From Bisporella sp. PMI_857 (lineage: Eukaryota > Ascomycota > Leotiomycetes > Helotiales > Helotiaceae), in assembly GCA_021307315.1 (NCBI GenBank), contig JAJSPD010000020.1, forward strand, positions 558,001-622,000: a stretch of 64,000 bases of DNA, written 5' to 3'. Below are positions 33,499 to 44,573 of this stretch, piece after piece. Numbering within the stretch: the first letter of the stretch is position 1; the number at the start of each line of letters is the position of its first letter. The notes under the pieces were generated by a model that worked only from the letters and a program-made list of their open reading frames with translations, had not been told where the DNA came from and made no database searches. The position numbers were made by a program, and so were the translations under genes.

Positions 33499-35717
33499 AT
33501 GTCGAACGACTTGGTAAAACAGTTGGAATTGCTCATGAACAATGCCCAAAATGGCGTTTCCTATGAATCGGAAGATCGCGTGGTGATTGCTCTTGATTTT
33601 GGAACCACTTTCTCTGGCATTGCATACGCTTTTAGCAATCCCGGAAAGAAGACTGAATTGTGGCCGATAGTAGATTGGCCTGGTAAGTTGTGTTATTTCG
33701 CATGTTCAAGTACCTGTATCTCCGATTTAAAGTTTGGAAGCACTGGCAAAGGTGGCTGATCGACACTGAACATGTGAGCTTGTGGACGGAACGGAAACGG
33801 CTCACCAGATTATCAAGTTTGACTAACTTCCACAGGCCTGGAGGGCCATAGACAGCCGAAAGTGCCAACGCTGATATCCTATGATCCTGATGATTCAACT
33901 AAGTTCAGATGGGGCGGGCAGGTCGACTGGCGGAGTGACGCGGTTGCGGGTGTGAAGCTGCTTCTCGATCCTGATCAGCCGAAACCTATCTATATCCCAA
34001 GCGGCAATGCCAAAAATGAGCTCAAGAAGCTGCCCAAGGATCCAGTGGATGTAGCAGCGGATTTCATAGGCGCGATGTATAAACATGCACTAGGAAAGAT
34101 CGAATCTGCTGTCGATAAGGACTACTTCCATTTTTGCCAGAAGCAATTCGTCCTTAGTGTGCCTGCCGTGTGGTCAGACAAGGCCAAGGACAAGACTCTC
34201 CGAGTATGTTATGTAATGAACTTCATAAACGGGATTTCGAGACTGACTGATGGTTCTATAGGCCGCGAAGAAAGCTGGAATTCATCCGGTAGTATTGATC
34301 AAAGAGCCAGAGGCAGCGGCGCTATATACGCTCTACGTTAATGAAAGAGCGCTTAGCGTGAGTTTGCAGAATAAGTAGTATCTTAATTTGCTAAACTGGT
34401 CAGGTCGGCGACGCCTTCGTGGTTTGTGATGCTGGTGGAGGCACAGTCGATCTCATTACCTACGAAGTGAGAAGCATGCAACCCGCGCTCGAATTAGCAG
34501 AGGTTGTGCCCGGCTCCGGTAAGCACTTGTGTCGGATATATCTCAATAACTTTAGCTGGGGTATTGACACAATTAGGTGGCATGGCTGGATCCCTTGGCC
34601 TGAACAAACGATTCACAGAAGCCGTGCAGAATGTGGTCGGTGATGATCAGTGGATTGAATTGAAGAAAGGTGTCGGATACGCCAAAGCGATGACTGAATT
34701 TGACAAGAATATCAAGACTGCTTTCAGAGGAGACGTTGAAGAGGACTTTTTCGTCTCTTTCCCTCAAGCAAAGCTGGAAGATAATCCAGATGAGAACCTG
34801 ACAGGCAATTGCTGGACAATGACTGGACGGGATGTGAAAGCAATTTTTGACCCTTTGATCAACGATATTCTTCGATTAATTGACGAGCAGGTGAAAAATG
34901 CTCTAATAAAACGACAGGGCCGTGACCTAAAAGTAAACCTCCTTTCGGAGAATCGATGATAGGTTAGCTGACATGCGGTAGGGTATTTTCCTGGTAGGAG
35001 GATTTGGGTCGAGTCAATACTTGAAAAAGTGTATTGAGAAGTCATTTCCAGATATTCAGGTGATTCAACCGGATGATGCCTGGGCTGCAATTGTGAAGTA
35101 AGTAGATAAGATCTAGATTAGAATGAAGACTTACACGCTTGCTAGGGGTGCAGTTTTGAGTCGGTTGCCAAACCAGGCAACAGTAACCTCAACTCAAGCA
35201 GTGCGGCATTATGGTGTATCAGCCTGGTCGGTGTTTGAGCATGCAAGAGACAAGGGTAAGAAAACCAAAGTATGGTCATCAGATGGTATCACACGTTGTA
35301 GGACGGTAGAGCTACCCCTCCCCTATGTTTCATGCTGATAGCTTACTTACCAAGAACACCTGGTACATCTATATGGGTGAGGAGCTCGATCGCGAGCAGA
35401 CTATCAAATTCCCCTTCTTCCGAGACATAGATCTCAATTACACCGCCGCCGACCTGAAGTTCGTCGATGAGCTGATTTCCTCTGACAGCAAGCATCCTCC
35501 AACGCACCCTGGGGAAGACACAAAAGTCAATTGCAGTGTGACGTCTGATCTCACTGGCGTAGATAAAAGTCATTTCAAGAAAAAGGAAGGCGTTGATGGA
35601 AAGATGTATTATGAGATCAACTATAATCTAGCTATTAGCACTACAGCAGCTTCGATGAAATTCGCGCTAGAGATTGGAGGGAAGGAAGTTGGGAGTGTAC
35701 ATGCTAGTTATGACTGA
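33499..35717 (+). CDS. Hsp70-like ATPase (HSPA12-type fungal family)
   Basis: Eight exons: 33499-33682, 33836-34203, 34262-34357, 34404-34518, 34577-34932, 34982-35097, 35146-35305, 35355-35717; 585 residues. All seven introns keep phase with GT-AG ends. The actin/Hsp70 ATPase fold shows phosphate-1 LDFGTTFSGIAYAF (about 32-45), KEPEAAALYTLY, phosphate-2 VCDAGGGTVDLITYEV and the adenosine motif FLVGGFGSSQYL. The C-terminal part after the ATPase domain lacks the canonical Hsp70 peptide-binding domain and EEVD tail, as in HSPA12-type proteins expanded in filamentous fungi. Family role is poorly known; some members are induced by stress or during non-self responses. The start at 33499 is the first ATG with a coherent N-terminus. 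Confidence 0.88.
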
Positions 35718-36183
35718 GACAGGGAAACTGGAGTATCTGATAACGAGAACGGAATGTTTGGTACCAAAACTTTCAATTCGGAATCGGTGATCTACTGTTT
35801 CAAGATTTCTTTTGCAGAAAAAGACATGACCATTGTTACAAGAGGGCATAGAGTAGCGTATAATTATATCCATCGCCGAAAAAGATGTCGTCAAGGTAGA
35901 TTGCTACTCAATTGGTGAAACGGAACAGTCCACAAGCAAGCATGAACATAATCTCTAAGACTGACGGAGCCCTGGACAGGTCAACTACCTCAGCGGGTAG
36001 TGATAGGTTTTTATTGATATTAATCTCCCATGTTAGTGACGTTGCGTTGCCGTTGAACGCACGCTGACTTTTCTTCCTTGCCTTGAGGAAAACCTGGCTA
36101 TGTCCATATTAAAATCCATAAAACGCCATATATGTGACTATTGTATCCCTACCGGATCCAAAGCACATCTAAATACCCTCAAC
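35718..36183. other. Convergent intergenic region, Hsp70-like / POB3
   Basis: 466 bp holding two 3' untranslated ends. No gene or repeat seen. Confidence 0.45.
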
Positions 36184-38106
36184 CTAGCCTGTCTTAGCTT
36201 TTTTTTTTGGTGGTTCTTCCTCGCCGCTGCCTCCACCCTCTTCATCTGAATCCGATCCTGAGCTTTCGTGATTCGAATCATACTCCTCAGCAACATCGCT
36301 ATCGCTACCTGACTGAAAGTCCTCATCGATACTCTCATCATCCTCATCCGCACTTCCCCTATCGGCTCTCGCAGCAACAACCTCATCATCACTAGAAGCC
36401 ATATCAGGATCTCTTAACGCAGCCGCCAGTATTGCCCCAGAATCATCGTCCATTTCGTTCTTGACCCGAATGCCTTTTAGCTTAAAGAATTCCTCTAGGT
36501 TCTTCTGCTCTTCGCGATTGATGTTAGAGAATTGCGAGTCGCCACCCGACTTCATATGGACCGTAATATCGAAGGTACGAGATGCAGAAACAGCGCCACC
36601 GACTCTGGAGAATGTGATACTGGCAGTTTGCTCGAAAGAAATATAGGTGGCAGGTTTTGGTACGAACATGAAGGCTTTCTCCAGGCAGTAGAGGAAACCT
36701 TCGCTGGCTTTGATTGAGCACTTAATACCATGTTGGGCATGATGACTACTTCATATTAGAGAACGTAATTGCGAAGAGTTGTACTCCTTACCTCAAAAAG
36801 TCCTTCGCTGGCTGGTTGACCTTCTTGCCAGTAAGACCACGGAAAACCTGGGTCACTACCTGAAACAGTGGTTGCTCGTAACGTGCCATGAGTTTTCCCT
36901 GATACTTGTTTTCCAATTGCTCATCCGTTACATTGAGGTCGAGTGTGATCTCCTCATCCTTCTTAAATTGCATAACCAAGAAAGGATACCTTGTTTGGCC
37001 TTGTCTTAGAGGTGGGTCGAGGCCGATACATATCATGATGTGGAGTTCGTCGGGTTTGGGAAGAAACATGAATTTCTTGATCGCTTCAAACTGAATCTTG
37101 TAGTCGTATGTCTTACCGCGCAATCGGAAAGAGGTTTCGTACATGTCGATATCGAAACGACCTCTATATAACATTAGAAACGAATTACAATGGCATAGAG
37201 TCTCCATACCTAGGTGTAAGATGTAGAACATCGAGGAAGGTAGCAAGAGTGTCACCCGCAACCTCGCCAATCTCAGCCTTCTCCATCAATGTGTCGTAAA
37301 ATATGTTTGCGGCATTCTCTTCTACCACCTTCTCCTTCTTCGGCTTGTTTCCTTCGCTATCACTTGCTGCCTCCTGGTCGACTTCATCCACTGTCACCTT
37401 TGTCGTTGAAAGGCCTGGAATATAGAACCTCATCTCAACCAGCTGATCTTTCCCTGCGCCAGCTTTCTTGCCCTTCGCTCTCGCGCCACCCAGTGATCCA
37501 TTTGTACCAGTATCCTCACCATTTGCGGGCAGCGCAAACTCAATCGCAACCTCGTTCTTTCCTGCCAAGTTCGTATTCGAGATTTCTGAATATGGGATCT
37601 CGAATGCTGGTCGATTTTGGACGTTGAATGCTAACTCTGCCTTGCCGAATTCGCCTTTTCCCCAGTTCCAGCCTCGTAGGGCATGCTCCTTGTTTTCGAG
37701 ATTTGTGCTGTACCAGTTCTTGAAGATTTTGCTGATGCGATCAAAGTCCTGCACATGGTTAGCACATACTGAGGGTGATGATAAGAGATGGTAAAGAGAC
37801 TAACCTCCTGCGAAAAGCCATCTAATTGTACCACGCCAGAGTTGCGCTGGAGAATCTTAACTTCGAACCCTTTCGATGCGCGACTCCATTGTGCGCCACC
37901 GATGTTGCTCTGATCTAAGGTAAATGTGTCTCCACCTCCAGATGGTTTCCACCCAAAACCTGTCTCCGCAAAACGACACATTCCTGGCTCTCTGGAGAGG
38001 TCGAGGTAAATTCCATCAAAAGATTCCCTAGACATTGTTTAGCTTGCTATTCTAGTTGTGCTAGGTGCTTGCTTCAAGAAGGATGTGGATTTACTAACTT
38101 TGCCAT
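36184..38106 (-). CDS. POB3: FACT complex subunit Pob3 (SSRP1 homologue)
   Basis: Five exons: 38106-38099, 38027-37805, 37748-37210, 37163-36792, 36745-36184; 567 residues, normal for fungal Pob3. The first coding exon is only 8 nt. Splicing it gives MAKESFDGIYLDLSREPG, matching the family start, whereas the ATG at 38035 lies inside the intron. Diagnostic parts are GFGWKPSGGGDTFTLDQSNIGGAQWSRA and SGVVQLDGF (N-terminal dimerisation PH domain), [29 protein letters not shown] and FVPKPATYISFEQ (double PH middle domain), and a long Asp/Glu/Ser-rich acidic tail with a terminal KKKAKTG signal. As in yeast there is no HMG box. With Spt16 it reorganises nucleosomes during transcription and replication. 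Confidence 0.95.
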
Positions 38107-38791
38107 GGCTGCGGCGTACTACGGGGGATCCCAAAAATAAGTTTTGAGGTTGATGGTGGTAGGGTGAGGATGGCAGAAAGTGGTTGGTTTTTGGCGTCGC
38201 GTTGACTGCACTTTACGCGACCAAAGGATATACCATCACGTGATTGCCATTCACCTTGTGGCGGGTTGGTTATAAAGAACTGATAATATCGGGCTTCGAA
38301 GTGACCGTAAAAGCCAATCTTGGTATCTCTATGTTCACGTAAGCACTGTGATAGATGGAGAGCTATATGGAAGGAAAAACTATCTTCATTTAACTGTAGG
38401 AGCTTTAGGGTTTACTCTAATAGACTTTATCGACTTCATCGATGTCTCAATTTCTTTTACCATGGTTATGATATGAAAGTTGATAGTTTTGTTGCAAGGA
38501 GTCTAGTATTCTGCGATGCTCTAGGCTTCTTGCCGATAGCCAACAATATGTAATAGCCAATGGCATATCCAACATCCCATCCTTTCCTGTAATGTACGAT
38601 ATGATTGAAACCAAAGCGTAGCCAACATGAACATTAACAAAGGAAATGGTATAGCAACAGTGTGAAAACACAATAACAACAAGAACGCCTGTGCATGCCC
38701 TCGAACCATCGTCCCGCTCAATCTTCCTCCAGGTATAAATTCCCCGCCGCGAACCAAAATTTGCCATGCTCATCTTTTGCGTACTCAACTA
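38107..38791. other. Intergenic region between POB3 and a small hypothetical gene
   Basis: 685 bp containing the POB3 promoter (next to 38106) and the 3' flank of the gene on the right. Frames of 77-78 codons occur but are not supported. Confidence 0.45.
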
Positions 38792-39142
38792 TTACGCCTC
38801 GGGAACCTTCTCATTATGCTCCTCCAGCTTCTCACTATCGGTTCCGTTGGTCTTCTTCCGCATTACCGCATCCTGTCCACCCATTCGTCGTCCCAACGCG
38901 CGTTCCAGCTTCGCTCCTAGCGCTAGCTTGCTCTGCGTTTCCGTTCTCTCTGGTGACATGACGAATCTCTGGCTCGCGAGCTTCTTGTTGTCTAGTTTCT
39001 CCAGCCCTTCTCCAATATCTTGTATTTCTTGATGTGCAGAGTCAGAGGTCAGGGATGTCTTGACAGTGTTGGCGACCGATGGGGCAGTGCTATATGTGCT
39101 GAAGCGCGAGGCTCGTTTGGAGGAGAGCTGAGAGACGACCAT
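38792..39142 (-). CDS. Small conserved hypothetical protein
   Basis: The frame's first ATG is at 39142 (the longer frame to 39235 begins with GTG), giving 116 residues. The N-terminus is Ser/Thr/Arg-rich (MVVSQLSSKRASRFSTYST), and the middle is helical with a motif I associate with fungal hypothetical proteins: KKLASQRFVMSPERTETQ followed by KLALGAKLERALGRRM. It is basic overall with a charged C-terminus. The N-terminus could be a mitochondrial presequence, but this is weak. No function assigned. The gene stands alone upstream of POB3 on the same strand. Confidence 0.55.
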   Translation of the reverse strand: MVVSQLSSKRASRFSTYSTAPSVANTVKTSLTSDSAHQEIQDIGEGLEKLDNKKLASQRFVMSPERTETQSKLALGAKLERALGRRMGGQDAVMRKKTNGTDSEKLEEHNEKVPEA

Positions 39143-40682
39143 CGTTAGCAGTGCTTTATCAAATGGAATGGTGCTGAGGATGACTGAGAATGAAAATCGA
39201 GAATATAAACAAGTAAAGAAATAGGGGCCGTACACTAGGTTGCATGATGGGACGTGATGACTCCAAAGAGGTGGGCATTGTGACGTCTGGCGCAGTCTAT
39301 CGTTTCCGAAAGCGTCTGTCGCGTCAAACTTGTGTAATGCTGCTCTTTGTTTGCAGGCAATTGATTCTTGAAGCGCGAGAAAGTGAGATGATGGAGTGAA
39401 AGTGAATCAAGTCTGACTTGGCTTCTGGAAGGTGTTTTAATGCCACGAGGCAGACGGGGGAAAGTCTGCGATTCTAAAACAAGGAGGTTTCCGCTCCGCA
39501 GCAGGTGGTGGATCGTCCTTTTCGGCGTGCACGGGCGAAACAAAGGGATTAACGTTTGTTCTACTTAAATTGCATGTACCGTTACAGACAGCGGCTGAAC
39601 TGGGCAGATGGCAAAATTGAGGTTTATCGTTGGGGGTGGGAGGATTACTTGGGTGGCGGACGGGCAGAACGCTAGGCCCTTGAAGTAAATTTAGTGTGTG
39701 GGTGGTATCGAAGGCAGCAAGGGTCACTATACAAGACAAAACGCAGTTCTTAGCATTCAGATAAGAGTACTTAGCTAATTGCTACTTATGCTAGGAGGAG
39801 GGGGGTTTAATGTTGGCAGTGGTTTCTTGCAGGACTCGGTCTGGTGATTTCTGCTTTCATATAGTATGGCCGATATCACCGGTTTAAAAAGAGCAGTTTT
39901 CCATGTCTATCAGGGGTTGGCAGAAGGACGATCACCGCAGCATTTGACCGGACAGCCGCTAGCGGACGATGATGATAGACGGTGAGGGAAGATGCCGCAA
40001 TTCACGATCACAGGCTAGAGGCAAGCCCTGAATCCTTCAAAGGCCAGGGGGGGTGCAGCAGAGAAGGGGAATTCAGCGCCAAAGATTGGTGGACAACATG
40101 ATGCTGTGACATTTTCTCCATCGTTGACTTCTGCATGCGCCACGTGGAATTCAAGCCTAAGAATGGAAGAGAAAAACGTGGGAAGCCAGCCCTCCAGGCT
40201 TGATGCCACGATCCACCGGGCGATACGACCCGTACATTTCCCCCTCCCACCCCGGCACTTTGGTATTTATGTTTCAGGTTACGAGAAGGTGACGGTGACG
40301 GTGATGGGTGACGTCTGTTTGTATACTAGTTACTCTAAGCTTCAGGGTCCCGCTGTCGCTCTCCAAGAAAAAAAAAAAGGAGGGGGGTTTTTTTTTTTTG
40401 GCTCATTTTCATGTGAGGATCAATTTAAAGATGTTGGCATATGCAAGAACCGCTGTAAGAGCAATTGTGAGGGGATCTCATTTAAGCATATGCTGTGCAA
40501 CAATGTAGTCCGATTATCAAATCACATTCATTCATTCTTTGCTAGGGTAGACCAATACTTATCGATTTTCTTTCCCCCATTTTGTATCACAACCACGCTG
40601 GGCAATTACCTCCGTGTTGAGTGTTGTTTCGTACAAATCCTACAGTATTTGTGCGACCGCATCTTCCTTCATATTGCGCAAG
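39143..40682. other. Intergenic region upstream of the TPR gene
   Basis: 1.5 kb. Long frames here (such as 40106-40837) are noise or run into the TPR gene in the wrong frame. It includes the A/G/T homopolymer block at 40368-40399. The right end (40560-40682) is a CT-rich leader to the TPR start. Confidence 0.45.
40368..40399. repeat. Homopolymer block A11-GGA-G6-T12
   Basis: A run of 11 A, then GGA, six G, then 12 T. The A and T runs are complementary and could pair around the G-rich loop. It lies about 300 bp upstream of the TPR gene start. Confidence 0.8.
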
Positions 40683-43231
40683 ATGGTGAAGCCAAAGCAG
40701 TTTCTCAAGGAGAAGAAAAAGTCAAAGCATGCGAAGCCGGTCAGAGCCCAGCCCCCGCATCACCACTCACCACTGACCCTGCGCAGCTTCCGACGTCAGC
40801 CGATGAGTTCTTAGAAGGTAAGTCTTGTATGGGCTAATTTATCGTCACTCCAACGAAGCATGTAGACAGACAGACTATTGGTCGGCATCCAAAGTAAGGG
40901 CACGCTCGAATGTCTTGAAGTCAGACCACAGATGCGCAATCTTTGCAGCGCGGCATGAACCGCTGTCAAGTTCTTCAAGCCTTCTCTATGTTACGAAGCT
41001 GGAGACTGCCGCTAATGTCAGCCAGCTGGCGTGGATTTCGAGGAGGTTGGCGAGAAGTGGAGAGGAGGTGATGCTGTCAAGGTTTGTCCCTCATCACGTG
41101 GTATCAAGGAAGACCCTGCCTAATCTTGTTCTAGTCTATACGGAACTTCCATCGTGCTATCGAATGCTATGATGAAGGCTTGAAGAAGTTTCCACGCTCG
41201 TTCGATCTAGCGTATAATAAGTAAGTGCTCTCATGGAATTCGTTAGTCCAGGTTGAGTCATCGCTGAATTGTACATGATCACACATCCGTTGTTTATGTG
41301 TCCCATAACTTTCGGGCTATGTTCAGCTATCATGCCTGCAAAGTGGCGTTCATTACTTTCAAGATGTAGATCTTATAGACCTACATGCATATATAAACTC
41401 GCAATCGTGTTTCATATTTCGGCACTGCCGTCTTCGGCAAGATGCTCTTATTTCGTTCAATTAAGATGGTCGGATATCTAACAGAGAGATAGGGCAAGAC
41501 TTCAATATGAGCTTACGCAGCACCCAAAGTTACGCGATCAATTAACTGGTGCTCTGCTCGATCACCTAGGTGTTGCACTAGCTTCAAGTCGATATGCTCT
41601 AGCCTTGAAGGAGGACAATGCTGATGTTCTGTTCAACACTGCTCAAGTATTGACCAGTCTTGTGGAAACCTTGACGGAAGATCGCACCAATATCCACGAC
41701 CCCCTTCCTCTCCTGGAGGAAGCTCTTGAGCTCTTCCAAAGATGTCTGACACTTCAAGAGTTCAACTATACTGAGTCGCTAGCCCAACAAGAAGCCGCCT
41801 CCGAAGATCCGTAAGTAATACCTGATATCAACGATCACCTTACCATATACATCTTTCTATTGCGTAGCGGAAGCTCTTTTCTACTATTTGCGATTCATGT
41901 CACTAGTGGATGCTTCGTGACATGGTTCAAATTATTAAGCCTAGTTAACATTCTGTAGCCCTGTTGAGGAACCCGATCCCGAACAAGGTGGTGTGTCTCT
42001 CGTCTCCAACATACCCGCTCCCGTTGAACAAGAGCAATGGGCAGCAATTGTTGAGCCAGTTACAAACGATACCCTTCTAGACACGCTCCTTGCTCAATTG
42101 CAATGCCTCACAACATTCAGCTCTCTCTTGCCCGCTGATCCCAGAAAAGGCCTTGTCTGGAGTAAGTAATATTAACAATTGGCTTATTTGAAGTACTTCC
42201 TTATCTCAGCAGGGAGAGCTTTAAGATCTGGGTATAGATCTAATTATTTCGATAGTCGAAGAATACTCTGCACCCCTTCTCAACACAAAGCTCCCCGCAT
42301 ATGTCACGAACACAGGTCGGGAAACTGAAGCAGGACTAACTCGTAAGCGCCAATAATGCTGAGATGATCTTCTAAATATATAAGAGTGCTGCTGACACGA
42401 TACCATAGGCGCAAATTTCCTCTCAAACATTGCAGACGCCAACTTCCGTGCTCAATCCATTGAAATCAGCACATATCTCCACACGCTTAATGAAGCCTTC
42501 TCCTCACTAGATCTCAATGCCAATCCTGAAGGACTGGTAAATAAAGCAGAGGCGCTACTTTCCTACAACTCATCAGTGAGGGTGATTTACGGAGGACAAC
42601 CTAACAAGGAGATATTTGACTCTCGGTGGAAGGCTATCAGCTCTGCACTTGAAAGTTTGACCAGTGCTTCTAAGTTACCTACGGCGGAAAATCTATCCAA
42701 AATTCATTTACTGCGTGGCGATTCTGAACTGCTGCGATACCAGTAAGTCATATGCAATATAGCGCCATGCATACTGTAGAGCACAGTTTAACTATAAAAC
42801 TACTTAGGCTGGGGCGTGAGGGTTATAATTTGGCAATAAAGAGTTCATCTGTCTTGGTAAGTCGTGACTTCCCTGACTTCTTCTTCTGGTTCCAGAGATC
42901 TAGATGCTAACAAACCAATGACATGCAGACCAAGAACGCCGAGAAATTCTACAGAGGAGCAGCAGCATTAGCAAGAGTATCTGGTGCGATAAAGGATCTA
43001 GCGGAAGCAGATGGTAATCACATATGCTTATCTTATTCATGCATATTCTCTGCCATCACTCACTGACTCATGTTTACAGTTAAAGAAGCATTAACCCTAG
43101 CACTCAACGGCGCTCCAGATAAACTCATTGAAGCCGTGAAACTGGGACCAGATACGAAAGCTGTGCTTGAGGAAGCGATTGATGATGGTTTAATTGAAGT
43201 AGAAGAATTATCTGCCATGGGAATTGTATAG
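40683..43231 (+). CDS. TPR-repeat protein (possibly ribosomal-protein chaperone Acl4-like)
   Basis: Eleven exons: 40683-40739, 40787-40817, 41026-41081, 41135-41220, 41493-41810, 41959-42161, 42256-42342, 42409-42742, 42808-42856, 42929-43013, 43080-43231; 485 residues. Apart from the first intron, donors are GTAAG or close and all junctions keep frame. The start is lysine-rich (MVKPKQFLKEKKKSKHAKP). Then TPR units: EEVGEKWRGGDAVKSIRNFH, IECYDEGLKKFPRSFDLAYN, KEDNADVLFNTAQVLTSLVE, EEALELFQRCLTLQEF. The C-terminus is LEEAIDDGLIEVEELSAMGIV. I associate this pattern with fungal TPR proteins annotated as the ribosomal protein L4 assembly chaperone, but this is not certain. The first intron (GTCAGA donor, 47 nt) is weak. 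A frame change would be the alternative. Confidence 0.8.
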
Positions 43232-43587
43232 GCAGATGTTGTGCACAGTAAACGGCTTTGGACACAAGAGAAAGGTGCCGCTACTACAGTAATATTAACA
43301 TTATGCGACTACCAGAAAGAATAAAATCATAGCGCCAACACATATGCACAATACTCCCCTCTTACAGCGAGAGGCGGAGATGGTAAAAGCCCATGCATTC
43401 ACTATGAACAATTCTACAATCTCAGGCTGACATCGCCATCCCATTTCTCTTCGTATCCCCCTCTCTGGCCCTGCTTGGCTTTGACTTCGCAAACCAGCTC
43501 TATTAGCAATCTTTCTCTCCTATCCCACATCCCTTCCTACCATCGCCATCATGTTAAGATCCCGTGCAACGAAGTTTTGGCCCCTTT
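43232..43587. other. Intergenic stretch after the TPR gene
   Basis: 356 bp. It holds the TPR gene's 3' end and the 3' flank of the minus-strand micro-ORF. Nothing else seen. Confidence 0.4.
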
Positions 43588-43701
43588 TCATGCGTGACCG
43601 AAGGTCGTCCCGATCATTATCCACTTCAGCCACCCGACCAAGAATATCAGCACACAAACACAGGCGATCGAAAGACCTATGATGGCGCCAGTTGACAGCA
43701 T
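43588..43701 (-). CDS. Candidate single-span membrane microprotein (37 residues)
   Basis: An ATG at 43701 opens a 37-codon frame with a single strongly hydrophobic helix (AIIGLSIACVCVLIFLVGWL) followed by a short tail with Lys and His. The start context is good (ACAAAC before ATG). The upstream DNA looks like a fungal promoter and leader: a TATA-like TTTATATT near 43850 and pyrimidine-rich sequence. It is too short for normal gene calling. It could also be the last exon of something longer, or chance. No family recognised. Confidence 0.3.
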   Translation of the reverse strand: MLSTGAIIGLSIACVCVLIFLVGWLKWIMIGTTFGHA

Positions 43702-44330
43702 GTTTGTGCGTGTAGGCCGGGACCGAAAGAAGGGCTTTGTAGTGGAACAAAGGATTTAGAGCGTGCTCTCGGTGGATAATATGTATGATGTTCGGTGGTG
43801 GTTATGCCGGGTGTAGGAGAGAATGAAATTATTATCGGACCATATGTGAATATAAATAGGGGTAAACATTCACAACAATTCTCACAATGAATAACGGCTA
43901 CAGCCGAAGACAGCTATTTAACTTTAGCGTTCAAGATAGGCCTTTGAAGTCTTAAGAAGTATTTAGCAGGATAATTGGAAGGATGCTTTGATAGAAGAAG
44001 CCCTTAATTTGGCAACTCCGCAGCGTCGGCCAGAGAAATCTATAAAATACAGCTTGTCCAAAGAAGACAGTATCCAGTTACGAAAATCAGCTCATCTATC
44101 CTTTTATCCCTACCTCTACAGGTGGCCGATGGAACGACTGCGGAAGAGGGATATAACAATTGTACTTCCCTTGATGCCTAAATCGAATGAGACATGTGAA
44201 GAAAATCATATGCTATCTCCATAACCTCACGCTTTGCTCGCCTTCAAAACTCTCGCAACGCTAGATGCGAATATTTTTTCACGTCTCCTCCCCAGCCTGA
44301 AATCTTTCTCTCCAGCTTCACCCACCTAAC
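43702..44330. other. Intergenic region between the two micro-ORFs
   Basis: 629 bp, with the probable promoter of the 43701 micro-ORF at its left end. A 78-codon plus-strand frame here is unsupported. Confidence 0.35.
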
Positions 44331-44447
44331 CTATCGCCGATCCCTCCGCGGTAAATCCCGAATCATGAACCAGACGAACAGGCAATAAATCACGACTAGA
44401 CTGGCAAGGCCGAATATCGTGAGGATGGTAGTGGTGGATGATGACAT
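44331..44447 (-). CDS. Candidate single-span membrane microprotein (38 residues)
   Basis: The frame ends at 44331. Starting at the internal ATG at 44447 gives 38 residues: a Ser/Thr-rich head, a membrane helix (TILTIFGLASLVVIYCLFVW) and a basic tail (RDLPRRDRR), a typical tail-anchored topology. An in-frame ATG at 44573 would give 80 residues with a Gln/Pro-rich N-terminus. A second overlapping frame (44514-44326) has no hydrophobic segment. No family recognised. Confidence 0.3.
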   Translation of the reverse strand: MSSSTTTILTIFGLASLVVIYCLFVWFMIRDLPRRDRR

Positions 44448-44573
44448 CAGGCGATTTGACCGTGGATGTTGTCGTGGGACGGCTTGAGAAAGCTGTTGAG
44501 TCTGAAATGGCCATTTGTGTTGTGCCTGTATCGAAAGGGAGATGGGATTCTTAGCTAGCGAAGGTATTCGCAT

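Noticed and set aside
40106..40837. 243-codon plus-strand ORF before the TPR gene
   Set aside because: It runs through the homopolymer block and the TPR leader. Only its last codons coincide with a real exon frame.
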